Shown here: positions 1-10,083 of the stretch, piece by piece
Layout: each line of letters opens with the position of its first letter
Position numbering within the stretch: the stretch's first letter is position 1
Origin: an uncultured Clostridia bacterium
GTDB lineage: Bacteria > Bacillota > Clostridia > Christensenellales > Aristaeellaceae
Assembly (NCBI GenBank): GCA_934631985.1
Contig: CAKTYE010000004.1
Span: 11,018 to 75,017, forward strand
Length of the DNA stretch: 64,000 bases
Reading direction: 5' to 3'
Notes under the pieces: generated by a model
Told to the model about the DNA's origin: nothing
The model's input: the letters and a program-made list of their open reading frames with translations, nothing else
Databases searched by the model: none
Program-made: the position numbers and the translations under genes

Positions 1-1
1 G

Positions 2-580
2 CAGGGCATTGCGCCCTTCTCCCGGCTGGTGATCGCAGGCGCAACGGCGCTGCTGCCGTATCTCTTTCCGAAAAAGTTCACCCACGGCTGGGCCAAGCGC
101 AAGGCGCTGACCTTTTTAAAGGGGAAAACCCAGGCGGAAATGGACGCATTCTCCACCGCGTTTTTCCATGCGCGGGTGGAAAAGAAGCTCTATCAGGACG
201 GTCAGCGGGAGCTGGCGCGTCTGAAGCAGGAGGGCTATCATATTTTGCTGGTATCCGCGTCCCCGGACGTGTACATGCGGGTCATCGGCAAGGCAGTGGG
301 TGCAGAGGCTGTGCTGGCGACCACCTGCGGCCTGGAGGCAGACGGCAAGACCTATTCCGGGCTGGTGGGCGAAAACTGCAAGGGCGTGGAAAAGCCCCTG
401 CGCATTGCGGCCTATCTGGCGGCGCATCATGCCGAGCTGGACTGGGAGCAGTCCCGCGCCTATGGCGATTCCGCCAGCGACATTCCCATGATGAACCTGA
501 CCGCGCATCCGGTGTGCGTGAACCCCAAGCGCAAGCTGCGGGAAGCGCTGCCGGATGCGGAAACGGTGCGATGGCGGTGA
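2..580 (+). CDS. HAD-superfamily IB phosphatase, 5' end outside the window
   Basis: The reading frame is open from base 2, so the visible GTG at base 29 is probably internal and the true start lies before the window. What is seen is the C-terminal ~190 residues of a phosphoserine-phosphatase-like HAD hydrolase: motif II SASPDV, a lysine in CKGVEKP that fits motif III, and motif IV YGDSASDIPMM with the Mg-binding aspartates. The N-terminal DxDxT nucleophile motif must lie upstream. Family members act on small phosphomonoesters (phosphoserine, glycerol phosphates, lipid head groups); the substrate cannot be told from this part. A strong hairpin follows directly. Family call firm, substrate unknown. 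Confidence 0.85.
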   Translation, partial: QGIAPFSRLVIAGATALLPYLFPKKFTHGWAKRKALTFLKGKTQAEMDAFSTAFFHARVEKKLYQDGQRELARLKQEGYHILLVSASPDVYMRVIGKAVGAEAVLATTCGLEADGKTYSGLVGENCKGVEKPLRIAAYLAAHHAELDWEQSRAYGDSASDIPMMNLTAHPVCVNPKRKLREALPDAETVRWR

Positions 581-599
581 GCCTTTACTGTCTGAAACT

Positions 600-648
600 A
601 AAAAGATGCAGTGCAGGAATGAAACGCTTTCCTGCACTGCATCTTTTT
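600..648. terminator. Bidirectional intrinsic terminator
   Basis: AAAAGATGCAGTGCAGGA (601-618) pairs perfectly with TCCTGCACTGCATCTTTT (630-647) around a short loop. The A-tract on one side and T-tract on the other make it usable in both directions. It separates the HAD gene from the convergent SH3-protein gene and reaches into that gene's stop codon. Confidence 0.9.
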
Positions 649-2414
649 TATTTCCAGGCCAACGCGCTGTCCACCCATCCGATTCCTGCATCAGAATAGG
701 CATACACAAGCGGTGCTGCGCTGCGTTCTGCGAAGGCTAACTCTGTGCCTGCCGGGAACACGCCCATTTGCGTACCATCCTCCGTATAGTAGGGGACTTC
801 CGTTTTTAGCTTTCTGCGGTTGGGCTTGGAGGCCTTCGGTTCGCCGCCGATGTCCTTCAGCTTCATGTAGCCGCTGGTACCATCCTGCATGCGTACATGG
901 GCCAGCTTTTGGTCAACGCCCAGCACCTCCACCTTTGTCCCTTTGGCATAGGTGCTGACAATCCGCTGGCTACTTGTATTGTCGATGTACAGCGCTGCCT
1001 CCTTGCGCTTTACGCTGACCAGCGGCGGGGCCATGTATCCGCCGTTTGCATCGGAGCTGTAGTTCAGATATTCGGTCTTCACCCAGCCAAATTGGTCTTC
1101 AATCCCCACATAGGCCCAGCCCGCGGCATGGATGGTAGTAAAGAGGAACGTTACCCGCGTTCCCGCATAGTATTTTCCCAGCGAAGCTGCTTCTGTGCTG
1201 GGCGAAGCGCGCAGATTCAGCCGTTTGGTGAGATCATCGCTCTCCACCAGCGCATAGGTCATATTGTCTGTCTGAGACAGGTCGCGAAGCCGCATCCATC
1301 CTGTCTCACCATCCTCACAGGCCACCAGCACCTGCGCGTTCCTTGACGTATTGCCCAGAATCGCCTGAATGAATACCAGTTCCCCTGCTTGAAGCTTGCG
1401 AAGAACCTTCTCCTTTTTTTGATCTGCATACACCAGCCGGAAGGACGCCCCGTTCGTTAAATAGGCCTTTGCGCGATGTCCATCCTCTGCCATTGCGTAT
1501 GCTGCCCGTGCCGAGCCGCGCACCACATAGTCTTCCCTGACCCAACCTGTCAGGCCGCCGCTCAGCATGATTTGCAGATAGCCGTTTTGTTCCTCCATCA
1601 CCTGCACACGCACATCGTTGAACAGATAGGCCGTCACATTTGCCGCGGCATTCGGCGCATCCAGCAGCGTCATATCCGGGGTGCTTTCGTCGGCATCCAT
1701 GGTGCTGTCATCTGGCGCATGCAGCTGCCCTACGCCGCCATTTGCTTCTGGCAGCTGATCCGAAATTGCCAGGAAATCCGCAAACGCTTTCGGCAGCGCA
1801 GCAACGTCTATCCCCGCCAGCGTCACATCCTGTACAAGAAAGCAGGTTGCACGGTTCTCGGTTTCCATCACCTCGCTGCGCGAAAAGGTGATTTCTTCCT
1901 TCCCGGGCCGCATGATGCTCGACAGCCGCCAGCCGTCCGTAGAACGGAACCAACGATATTCCGTGCCATCCGAATAAACCAGCTTGAAGCTTCTGCTCCC
2001 GTCATACTGGCTCACCTGATAATCCGTATACGTATATTCCGCGGCTTCCGGCAGCAGCGTCGGCAGGCCCAGCGTCTCGTCTATGGCCTTGTCGTTGAAC
2101 ACCACGTCCCAACTTCCTGCTGATGTGAAGGTGAATGCGCCCAGAATGGTCACGCCTGCCTGCTGCAAAAGCACCTGTCCGTTGCTCCATGTTCCCCACC
2201 GCATGACAGCGTAGCCATCCAGCACAGCTGCATCCTCATAGCCGCTGCCCTGTACAACAGGCAGCAGCTCTTCCGGCCAGCTCTCCATAAAGTGCAGCAG
2301 ATAGGATGGACTCTGTGCATTCACCTCTGCAAACCAGTCCGGCACATCCTCGCCGTATCCCACGGACATGCACAGCAAGCATCCCAGCAGTACCAGCGTC
2401 AACAGGCGTTTCAT
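648..2414 (-). CDS. Secreted multi-SH3 domain protein
   Basis: 588 residues. Start chosen at the ATG at 2414, which has GGGAGGA six bases upstream and begins a Sec signal peptide (MKRLLTLVLLGCLLCMSVG); a longer frame adds 12 residues but has no ribosome site. Residues ~25-240 form a region I do not recognise. From ~265 onward there are three to four bacterial SH3-like repeats, each ending in the GW/GY-type strand (GLTGWVREDYV, QFGWVKTEYL, GTSGYMKLKDI, GIGWVDSAL). Such domains bind peptidoglycan stem peptides or occur in envelope scaffolds; no catalytic domain is visible. It lies 66 bases downstream of the decarboxylase gamma gene on the same strand and may be co-transcribed. Confidence 0.85.
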   Translation of the reverse strand: MKRLLTLVLLGCLLCMSVGYGEDVPDWFAEVNAQSPSYLLHFMESWPEELLPVVQGSGYEDAAVLDGYAVMRWGTWSNGQVLLQQAGVTILGAFTFTSAGSWDVVFNDKAIDETLGLPTLLPEAAEYTYTDYQVSQYDGSRSFKLVYSDGTEYRWFRSTDGWRLSSIMRPGKEEITFSRSEVMETENRATCFLVQDVTLAGIDVAALPKAFADFLAISDQLPEANGGVGQLHAPDDSTMDADESTPDMTLLDAPNAAANVTAYLFNDVRVQVMEEQNGYLQIMLSGGLTGWVREDYVVRGSARAAYAMAEDGHRAKAYLTNGASFRLVYADQKKEKVLRKLQAGELVFIQAILGNTSRNAQVLVACEDGETGWMRLRDLSQTDNMTYALVESDDLTKRLNLRASPSTEAASLGKYYAGTRVTFLFTTIHAAGWAYVGIEDQFGWVKTEYLNYSSDANGGYMAPPLVSVKRKEAALYIDNTSSQRIVSTYAKGTKVEVLGVDQKLAHVRMQDGTSGYMKLKDIGGEPKASKPNRRKLKTEVPYYTEDGTQMGVFPAGTELAFAERSAAPLVYAYSDAGIGWVDSALAWK

Positions 2415-2480
2415 CCGTTTTCCTCCCTTGTGAAGCGTTTTGTCACTCATTCAACGGAGGATACCTGTTTTTTCCTGCCT

Positions 2481-2663
2481 TTATTTCAGCTTCTGCATCC
2501 ATTTAATGGTCAAATAGAACAGAAACAGCACCAGAAAAACGCCCAGCAGTCCCGCGCCGGTGACGATCAGTCCCTTTTCAAACAGGGGCAGGGCGGCAAG
2601 CCCTGTAGCCTCGCCCTCCGCCAGTGCCGCGGGAATCAACCAATACGAAAGCAGCTTCCACAT
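2481..2663 (-). CDS. Na+-translocating decarboxylase gamma-type subunit (OadG-like)
   Basis: 60 residues with one transmembrane segment (~30-53, GLIVTGAGLLGVFLVLFLFY) and a short basic C-terminus. Size, single helix and position 15 bases after the beta subunit fit the gamma chain of oxaloacetate, methylmalonyl-CoA or glutaconyl-CoA decarboxylases, which anchors the biotin-carrying alpha chain to the membrane. Sequence identity alone would be weak; the call leans on the neighbour. It is shorter than many OadG proteins and lacks an obvious proline-linker or His-rich tail. Confidence 0.65.
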   Translation of the reverse strand: MWKLLSYWLIPAALAEGEATGLAALPLFEKGLIVTGAGLLGVFLVLFLFYLTIKWMQKLK

Positions 2664-2678
2664 GCTCTATTCCTCCCT

Positions 2679-3872
2679 TTAACCCAGCATCATGCTGATC
2701 AGCGTAATGACCATGCCGCCTGCCACGATGGAACCCAACTGGCCCGCCACGTTCGCAGAGGTGGCCTGCATTAGGATAAAGTTGCTGGGGTCTTCTTTCA
2801 GCGCCATCTTCGCCACCACCCGCGAGGACATGGGGAAGGCCGAGATGCCCGCCGCGCCGATCATCGGGTTGACCTTCTTCTTGCGGAACAGATTCAGCAG
2901 CTTGGCAAACAGCACACCACCCGCCGTGTCGAACACAAAGGCCACCAGACCCAGCGCCAGGATCAGCAGCGTCTCCACCTGCAAGAATTTCTCCGCCACC
3001 ATGGTGGAGCCGATGGTCAGCCCCAGCAGGATGGTCACCAGATTTGCCAGCTCGTTCTGCGCGGTCTTGGACAGGCGCTCCAGCACGCCGCATTCGCGGA
3101 TGAGGTTGCCGAACATCAGGCTGCCCACCAGCGGCGCGCTCATGGGAACAAGAATGCCCGCCACCACCGTCACCACAATAGGGAACAGGATCAGCACCTT
3201 CTTGGAGCAGCGATCCTCATGGTAATCCATGCGGATCATCCGCTCCTCCCGGGTGGTCAGCGCACGAATGACCGGGGGCTGAATCACCGGCACCAGCGAC
3301 ATGTAGCTGTACGCCGCCACGGAAATGGGGCCCATATAATCCTTCAGGGCAAAGTGGTTCGCCACATACAGCGTGGTGGGGCCGTCCGCCGCGCCGATAA
3401 TGCCGATGGCGCTCGCCAGCTTCAAAATCAGGTCGCTGTCACCCGCCGTCTGCGGCAGCAGCACGGGGATCAGCGCCAGCGAAAGCAGGAACGTGGCAAA
3501 AATGCCGAACTGCGCCGCCGCGCCGAAGAAGATCATGCTCGGGTCCTTCAGCAGGGGCGAGAAGTCAATCATCGCGCCCACCGCAATGAAGATCAAAATG
3601 GGAAACAGCTCATTGGCGATGCCTGCGTTGAACAGCACCGTCAAAAAGCCTTCCTCCCCCAGGGCTGCGGGAAGCGCCGTTTCCAGCACGGGCGGCAGAT
3701 TCGCCAAAATGCACCCGAAGCCGATGGGCAGCAGCAGGGATGGCTCGTATTCCTTTTTGATGGCCAAATAAATGAGGACGCCCGCGATGACAAACATCAG
3801 GAGCGTCTTCACGCCCTCCGCCGTGAACAGGTACATCACGCCGGAGAAAAGCTCGGTCAGGATCTGGGTCAT
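2679..3872 (-). CDS. oadB: Na+-translocating decarboxylase beta subunit
   Basis: 397-residue membrane protein. Start at the ATG at 3872 behind AAGGAGGAAG; the longer frame would begin at a GTG inside that site. Conserved family blocks are present: DFSPLL in the central half, IIGAADGPT, and the C-terminal run with SAFPMSSRVV and SANVAGQLGS. The beta subunit decarboxylates carboxybiotin and pumps Na+ outward, linking decarboxylation of oxaloacetate, methylmalonyl-CoA or glutaconyl-CoA to the sodium gradient. Only the gamma-like gene follows; no carboxyltransferase alpha or biotin carrier gene is in this window, so the substrate is open. The symbol names the family, not the substrate. Confidence 0.92.
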   Translation of the reverse strand: MTQILTELFSGVMYLFTAEGVKTLLMFVIAGVLIYLAIKKEYEPSLLLPIGFGCILANLPPVLETALPAALGEEGFLTVLFNAGIANELFPILIFIAVGAMIDFSPLLKDPSMIFFGAAAQFGIFATFLLSLALIPVLLPQTAGDSDLILKLASAIGIIGAADGPTTLYVANHFALKDYMGPISVAAYSYMSLVPVIQPPVIRALTTREERMIRMDYHEDRCSKKVLILFPIVVTVVAGILVPMSAPLVGSLMFGNLIRECGVLERLSKTAQNELANLVTILLGLTIGSTMVAEKFLQVETLLILALGLVAFVFDTAGGVLFAKLLNLFRKKKVNPMIGAAGISAFPMSSRVVAKMALKEDPSNFILMQATSANVAGQLGSIVAGGMVITLISMMLG

Positions 3873-3979
3873 GAGAACTTCTTCCTCCTTCACGCAGTGT
3901 TTTTCACTGCAAGCACCTTCATTTTAACAGGTAGGGATAGCTCAAAAAACACCCATTTTTCATTTTCGTCCCACCACGG

Positions 3980-4939
3980 TTAGGCTGCCGGGGACGGGGA
4001 AGGTTCTTCCGTGGTACGGGTCACATAGCCGTAGGTGATGTCGGCCTGATCGACCCACACCCAGTCGGCCTCGTCGCCGTCCTCGCCGCCCAGCCGAACC
4101 AGGCAGCGATCCTGCTGCTCGGCGACCACGGTGAAGCTAGCGGCGGCAAACAGCGTTCCTGCCAACTGCTCATCCTCCAGTGTGAGGTAGTACGCGCAGC
4201 CGCCCTCCTGCGGATGCCCGGTAGGCAGCGGCGTTTCCTCCACCACAGCTTGCAGATACGCGGTCTGCATATAGCCTACGCTGCTGCCCACGCGAACGTG
4301 CGCCCAGCCCTTGGTGGCGCTGTCCTCAATGAGCAGGTCCACCACCACGCCGGGATAAAAGTTTCCCAGTTCTGCCGCGCTCTTGGACGGCTCGGCCCGC
4401 ATGGGCAGCTTTTCGTTGTTCTTCGTCGTCACCTGGCTCTGCCCTGCTTCGTCGGGCCAGGTGATGCTCAATGCAGAGGTGAACCCGATCAGCGCCGTGC
4501 CGTCCGCCGCTTCATAGCGCACATGCAGCCAGTCCTGCGAAACCGTCCCCAGCACTTGCACCTCGCCCCGGGGCATCTGCGCAATGACCCGTCCCGTGCC
4601 GCCCGCCTGGTCGTACAGGGGCAATGTGCCGCCCTCCCCCACATAGCGGATGGTCGCCACAGGCAGCTGCGCATCCTCCGTCAGGTCGGTAAGGAACTTT
4701 TTCATCATGTAGCCCGTGCGCCCGCCGATGGAGACCAACTCCCACTGCTTGCCGTCCTCCAGAATTTCCACCGGCTGACCGCCATAATACTGTCCCATGA
4801 CCCGTGCGCTGTCATCGGGGCGCTCCCGGAGTTTCACCCGCTCGGTGGGGGTGGAAAAGGTTACGATCTGCGCATTGTTTTCCCCCAGCGCCGTCAGGGG
4901 AAGAAACAGCAGCAAAAGCAGCACCAGCAGTTTACGCAA
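3980..4939 (-). CDS. Secreted protein with three SH3 domains
   Basis: 319 residues starting at a TTG (4939) preceded by AAGGAAGG. A clean signal peptide (RKLLVLLLLLFLPLTALG) is followed by three SH3_3-type repeats at about 30-80, 100-150 and 175-225, each with the KLR/LPMR...P opening and a GY-containing last strand (GRTGYMMKKFL, SVGYMQTAYL). The last ~90 residues may hold a fourth, weaker copy. No enzyme domain. A role at the cell surface is inferred from the export signal and domain type. It is transcribed toward oadB, about 107 bases upstream. Confidence 0.85.
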   Translation of the reverse strand: MRKLLVLLLLLFLPLTALGENNAQIVTFSTPTERVKLRERPDDSARVMGQYYGGQPVEILEDGKQWELVSIGGRTGYMMKKFLTDLTEDAQLPVATIRYVGEGGTLPLYDQAGGTGRVIAQMPRGEVQVLGTVSQDWLHVRYEAADGTALIGFTSALSITWPDEAGQSQVTTKNNEKLPMRAEPSKSAAELGNFYPGVVVDLLIEDSATKGWAHVRVGSSVGYMQTAYLQAVVEETPLPTGHPQEGGCAYYLTLEDEQLAGTLFAAASFTVVAEQQDRCLVRLGGEDGDEADWVWVDQADITYGYVTRTTEEPSPSPAA

Positions 4940-5095
4940 GGGGAAATCGCCTTCCTTTCGTGGGAACGTTCACAAAATTGATTGCATTTCGTTCATATTG
5001 ACTTCACAATATGGGCGTATTCTTACCAACGAACACAAAGGAGAACAGCTTCCATAGGTGGCCTGCTCCCCTGAAAAAACGAGGAGGTACCTGTT

Positions 5096-5431
5096 ATGTT
5101 ATTCGGCAGCAAGGACAAGAAGATCGAGCATGCAATTGAGAAGCAGAACCCCGCGGGCGTCATCGGCTTCCTGGAGGACAAGGACGAGCATATCCGCATG
5201 ATGGCCATCGAGGCTGCCGGCAAAATCGGCGGCGATGACTGCATGAACGCTCTGATCCCGCTGCTGCACAACGCGGATGCAAAGACCCGCGCGGCGGTGG
5301 CAACGGCCCTGGGCGAGCTGGGCAACGGTCACGCAGCGGCATTCCTGTCCTATCAGTTGGATCATGAGCAGGATGCAACCGTGCAGGCCGCTGTTCGCAA
5401 GGCCATGCAGAAGCTCCACGGCGAGGAGTAA
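5096..5431 (+). CDS. HEAT-repeat protein
   Basis: 111 residues with two to three HEAT/PBS-lyase-type helical repeats (DEHIRMMAIEAAGKIGG, DAKTRAAVATALGELG, DATVQAAVRKAMQKLHG). ATG preceded by GAGGAGG. No signal peptide or catalytic motif, so a small cytoplasmic protein-binding module is likely. It stands alone, divergent from the SH3 gene and closed by its own terminator. Function unknown. Confidence 0.85.
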   Translation: MLFGSKDKKIEHAIEKQNPAGVIGFLEDKDEHIRMMAIEAAGKIGGDDCMNALIPLLHNADAKTRAAVATALGELGNGHAAAFLSYQLDHEQDATVQAAVRKAMQKLHGEE

Positions 5432-5452
5432 CTTTCCCCCTGACCCCTTTCC

Positions 5453-5485
5453 GGGAAGCGGCAGCAATGTCGCTTCCCTTTTTTT
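5453..5485 (+). terminator. Intrinsic terminator of the HEAT gene
   Basis: GGGAAGCG (5453-5460) pairs with CGCTTCCC (5471-5478) across a 10-base loop, followed by a run of eight T. Confidence 0.9.
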
Positions 5486-5514
5486 GCGCTGCCGCAAAGG
5501 GAACAGACTTCCGA

Positions 5515-6747
5515 TCAGCCGTCCACCAGGGCCACGGCAACGTCGTTCACGTTCGTCCCCGTCGGCCCGGTCATCAGCAGCCCTTCCACCGCTTGCAGCG
5601 CATGATAAGCGTCATTGTCCGCCAGCACCTCCGCAAGGCATAGTCCCTGCGCCTGCAGGGCTGCAAGGGTATCGCCGTCCGCATAGCCGCCCGCCGCATC
5701 GGTGGGGCCGTCCGTGCCATCGCTGCCCACGCTGAACACGGCAGCATTCAGCCCGGCAAGGCCCTCTGCCGCCGCCAGCGCAAGCTCCTGATTGCGTCCG
5801 CCCAGCCCCTTGCCCGTCACATGTACCACCGTCTCGCCGCCCGCCAGAAAGGCCAGCCGTTCGCCCCGGCCCGCATGGCTTCGGGCAATGGCGGCAAGAA
5901 AGCGACCTGCCTCCCGGGCCTCGCAGTCCAGGCGATCTGTCAGGAAAATCGGCCTGTAGCCCAGCGCCTTGCAGACATCTCCTGCCGCGGTACACAGGGC
6001 GCGTACGCTGCCAATGATCTGCGTGTGGACGTTTGGCAGCATCTTGGGTGTTTCCTCGGCAAGGCAAGCCCAGGCCGCGTCGCTCAGCCGCAGCTGGTAT
6101 TTCTCCGCAATGCGCTGTGCCTGCGCGCAGGTGGACGTATCCGTGGCGGCAGGGCCGCTGGCAATCATGTCCAGCGGGTCGCCCAGCACATCGCTCAGGA
6201 TGATTGCTTCCACCGCGGCTGGGGCGCAGTACGCCGCAAAGCGTCCGCCCTTCACGCCGCTCAGGCGCTTGCGCAGGGTGTTGATCTCCACAATATCCGC
6301 ACCGCAGGCCAGCAGCTGGCGGGTCACGTCCTGCATTTCCGCCAGTGAAGTACGGGGCTTTTCAAAAAGGGCGCTGCCCCCGCCCGAAAGCAGGAACAGC
6401 ACCGTATCCGTCGATTGCAGATTTGTGGTCAGGCGCAATACGGCCTCGGTACCCCGGCAGGAATTTTCATCCGGCACAGGATGGCCCGCTTCATAGCAGG
6501 TCACACCGGGCAACTCGCCCTTCACATGGTCATATTTGGTCAGCACAATGCCCCCGGCAAGGGGTGCAGTCAGGCAATCCAGCGCTGCCCGGGCCATTTG
6601 CCAGCCCGCCTTGCCCACTGCTATCAGAAAGACTTGTCCGGGAAAGCTTCGTCCCGTCAGCGCCCTTTGCACAGCGGTATCCGGCAGCACCGCCGTAATG
6701 GCCTGCCGGATGATCTGCTGCGCATCCGCATGCAATTCTGCGTTCAT
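5515..6747 (-). CDS. Glycerate 2-kinase, MOFRL family
   Basis: 410 residues, start ATG behind AAGGAGG. The N-terminal two thirds match the DUF4147 fold with LLSGGGSALF, and the C-terminal MOFRL domain carries the family block GSDGTDGPTDAAGG. Enzymes of this type phosphorylate D-glycerate to 2-phosphoglycerate, feeding hydroxypyruvate, tartronate or serine breakdown into glycolysis. It starts 9 bases after the tgt stop, so the two are probably co-transcribed, though no functional link is evident. No glycerate transporter or dehydrogenase is nearby. Confidence 0.92.
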   Translation of the reverse strand: MNAELHADAQQIIRQAITAVLPDTAVQRALTGRSFPGQVFLIAVGKAGWQMARAALDCLTAPLAGGIVLTKYDHVKGELPGVTCYEAGHPVPDENSCRGTEAVLRLTTNLQSTDTVLFLLSGGGSALFEKPRTSLAEMQDVTRQLLACGADIVEINTLRKRLSGVKGGRFAAYCAPAAVEAIILSDVLGDPLDMIASGPAATDTSTCAQAQRIAEKYQLRLSDAAWACLAEETPKMLPNVHTQIIGSVRALCTAAGDVCKALGYRPIFLTDRLDCEAREAGRFLAAIARSHAGRGERLAFLAGGETVVHVTGKGLGGRNQELALAAAEGLAGLNAAVFSVGSDGTDGPTDAAGGYADGDTLAALQAQGLCLAEVLADNDAYHALQAVEGLLMTGPTGTNVNDVAVALVDG

Positions 6748-6756
6748 GGAGCCTCC

Positions 6757-7983
<1,227 letters not shown>

Positions 7984-7999
7984 TCAAGGTTGCTTCGTT

Positions 8000-8090
8000 C
8001 CGCTTGCGCGTCAGCGCAGCGGATGGGAACATTTAGGGAAAGCTTATAGATGGACGCCGTTAGTTGCCGCTTGTGCGTCAGCACAGCGAA
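8000..8090. repeat. Two small palindromic repeats
   Basis: CCGCTTGCGCGTCAGCGCAG (8000-8019) and CCGCTTGTGCGTCAGCACAG (8067-8086) are near-identical hairpins 67 bases apart. The stem change C/G to T/A is compensatory, so pairing is kept. They lie just past the end of the rluA-like gene and could end or stabilise its mRNA. Confidence 0.6.
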
Positions 8091-8108
8091 ACGGCACGAA
8101 AAGTCTGC

Positions 8109-8810
8109 TCAGTCGTAGTGGGTCTGATACCCTTCCCCGCCCATGTCCAGCAGGTCCTGATACACCGACCAGATGCCGCCGTAAGGCACATCGTAGAAGG
8201 TCATGACCTCCTTGGTGATGGGATGGGTAAACGTCAGCTTATAGCCCCACAGGGCGATCTGCTGACCCGGGATGCCGTGTCCGTAGCGGTTGTCGCCCCA
8301 CAGCGGCGCGCCCGCATGGGACATCTGCACCCGAATTTGATGGTTGCGCCCTGTTTCCAACTGAATGGTACACAGGGCCGTTCCCTCCCGGCGGGCCACG
8401 CATTGTCCGTGCAGGATAGCCTCCTTGGCCCCCTTCACGTCCGCCTCGCAGACTTCCACCAGATTCAGCCGCTCATCCTTGATGAGGTAATCAGTCAGGG
8501 TAAAGCTGTCCTCCACGGGGCCGGTCACCACGCACAGGTATTCCCGCCCCATTTCATGGGTAGACACCTGTGCCGACAGCCGCGCCGCCGCCTTGCTGGT
8601 GCGGGCAAAAACCATCAGCCCGCCCACGGGCCGATCCATGCGATGCACCAGCCCCAGGTAGACCCGTCCCGGCTTGTTATACTTGACGCGGATATACTCC
8701 TTCAGCTCCGTCAGCAGGTCGGTGTCTCCCGTCTTATCCGCCTGGGACAGCATGTTCGGCGGCTTGACCGCCACCAGCACATGGTTGTCCTCATACACGA
8801 TACTAGGCAC
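8109..8810 (-). CDS. RluA-family pseudouridine synthase
   Basis: About 233 residues from the GTG at 8810, which overlaps the stop of the upstream methyltransferase by a few bases, suggesting coupled translation. The catalytic block HRMDRPVGG (HRxD, catalytic Asp) and the C-terminal GRNHQIRVQ block are clear. There is no S4 domain, as in the shorter RluA, RluC or TruC-like branch. Targets of this branch are 23S rRNA or tRNA uridines, so the exact site cannot be given. Third gene of a DUF559-methyltransferase-synthase operon. Confidence 0.9.
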   Translation of the reverse strand: MPSIVYEDNHVLVAVKPPNMLSQADKTGDTDLLTELKEYIRVKYNKPGRVYLGLVHRMDRPVGGLMVFARTSKAAARLSAQVSTHEMGREYLCVVTGPVEDSFTLTDYLIKDERLNLVEVCEADVKGAKEAILHGQCVARREGTALCTIQLETGRNHQIRVQMSHAGAPLWGDNRYGHGIPGQQIALWGYKLTFTHPITKEVMTFYDVPYGGIWSVYQDLLDMGGEGYQTHYD

Positions 8811-9666
8811 GGAACCACCGTCCCGTCGCGCCGCAGGGCAGCACACCCCCGGTCGTCACCGGCAGGCACAGCTCCTCGCTGTCCACCCGGCCGCCGAAGC
8901 GAGGCACCACGCACTTTTCCAGCATATTGCTCAGCACGCTGGCCTGAAAGCCCGTGGTGTAGCTGTTGATGAGGTAGAAAAGCGGCTCCTCGCTCAGCAC
9001 CTGCGCACAGGTGTCGATCAGGCCATACAGCTCGTTCTCCAGCTTCCACACCTCGCCGGAGGGGCCGCGTCCATAGCTGGGCGGGTCCATCAGGATGCCG
9101 TCATAGTAGTTGCCCCGGCGGATCTCCCGCTGAACGAACCGCAGCGCATCCTCGACGATCCAGCGGCAGCTGGTTTCCGGCAGGCCGGACAGCTCACGGT
9201 TCTCCTTGGCCCACTGCACCATGCCCTTTGCCGCGTCCACATGGGTGACATTCGCGCCCGCCTGTGCGCAGGCCAGCGTTGCGCCGCCGGTGTAGCCGAA
9301 CAGGTTCAGCACCTTCACGTCCCTGCGTCCGCTTGCCTGGATTTTATTCGCCATCCAGACCCAGTTTGCGGCCTGCTCGGGGAAAAGCCCGGTATGCTTG
9401 AACCCGGTGGGGCGCACATAGAACTTCAGCCCCTGATGGCTGATAGTCCAGCGCTCGGGCAGGCGGGTGAAGAACTCCCACTCGCCGCCCCCCCGCTCAG
9501 AGCGATGGTAATGCGCCTGCGCCTGCTTCCACAGGGCAGGGTCGGCCTTGGGCCAGATGGTCTGCGGATCAGGTCGACGCAGGATCACGTCGCCCCAGCG
9601 CTCCAGCTTTTCGCCGTCGCCGGTGTCCAGCACTTCGAAATCCTTCCAGGTGGTCGTCAGGAACAT
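8803..9666 (-). CDS. Class I SAM-dependent RNA methyltransferase (RlmI-like)
   Basis: 287 residues. ATG behind GGAGGCCCTCC. The Rossmann SAM site reads NLFGYTGGATLACAQAG followed by an acidic HVDAAKG strand end; the catalytic-region motif is DPPSYGRGP, of the DPP(S/A)Y type found in m5C/m2G rRNA methyltransferases such as RlmI/RlmK and their Firmicutes relatives. Most likely modifies 23S rRNA; the residue is unknown. No PUA domain is seen at the N-terminus, so it is shorter than RlmI. Confidence 0.85.
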   Translation of the reverse strand: MFLTTTWKDFEVLDTGDGEKLERWGDVILRRPDPQTIWPKADPALWKQAQAHYHRSERGGGEWEFFTRLPERWTISHQGLKFYVRPTGFKHTGLFPEQAANWVWMANKIQASGRRDVKVLNLFGYTGGATLACAQAGANVTHVDAAKGMVQWAKENRELSGLPETSCRWIVEDALRFVQREIRRGNYYDGILMDPPSYGRGPSGEVWKLENELYGLIDTCAQVLSEEPLFYLINSYTTGFQASVLSNMLEKCVVPRFGGRVDSEELCLPVTTGGVLPCGATGRWFRA

Positions 9667-10040
9667 GGAGGGCCTCCTTGTTGCTTTTGCAGCACATTAT
9701 CAATCATCCGACATACGTCCTTAAAACGATAGTCGATGTCATCATCCGTAAATCGCAGGATATGCAGCCCCAGCGATACCATAAAAGCATCGCGTGCTTC
9801 ATCGTTTGCTCTCCCCTGCACTGTCCAATGCGGCGCGCCGTCTACTTCAATCACACAGCGTGCTGTAGGGCAATAAAAATCCGCAATGTAGCTTCCAATC
9901 GTATATTGCCTCAGTACGCGCGGCGTATGCCTGCGCAGGCAACAGTACCACAGCTTATTTTCCTGCGGTGTCATATTGCTGCGCAAACGCCGTCCGGCTT
10001 CCTGCATAGCGGGATTTTGCGGAAGTTTGGGTGCGTGCAT
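9657..10040 (-). CDS. DUF559 endonuclease-like protein
   Basis: 127 residues, ATG preceded by AAAAAGGAG. It has the DUF559/Vsr-like PD-(D/E)xK core: NMTPQENKLW, then YIADFYCPTARCVIEVDG, where D and ExD fit the metal-binding set. Relatives are compact nucleases seen as orphan genes, fused to helicases, or near restriction systems; cellular roles are poorly known. It overlaps the methyltransferase start by 10 bases and heads that operon. Confidence 0.85.
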   Translation of the reverse strand: MHAPKLPQNPAMQEAGRRLRSNMTPQENKLWYCCLRRHTPRVLRQYTIGSYIADFYCPTARCVIEVDGAPHWTVQGRANDEARDAFMVSLGLHILRFTDDDIDYRFKDVCRMIDNVLQKQQGGPPCS

Positions 10041-10083
10041 ATGGGGCGGCTCCTTTTTGTTATTTGGATCATGCAGCGCGGAG

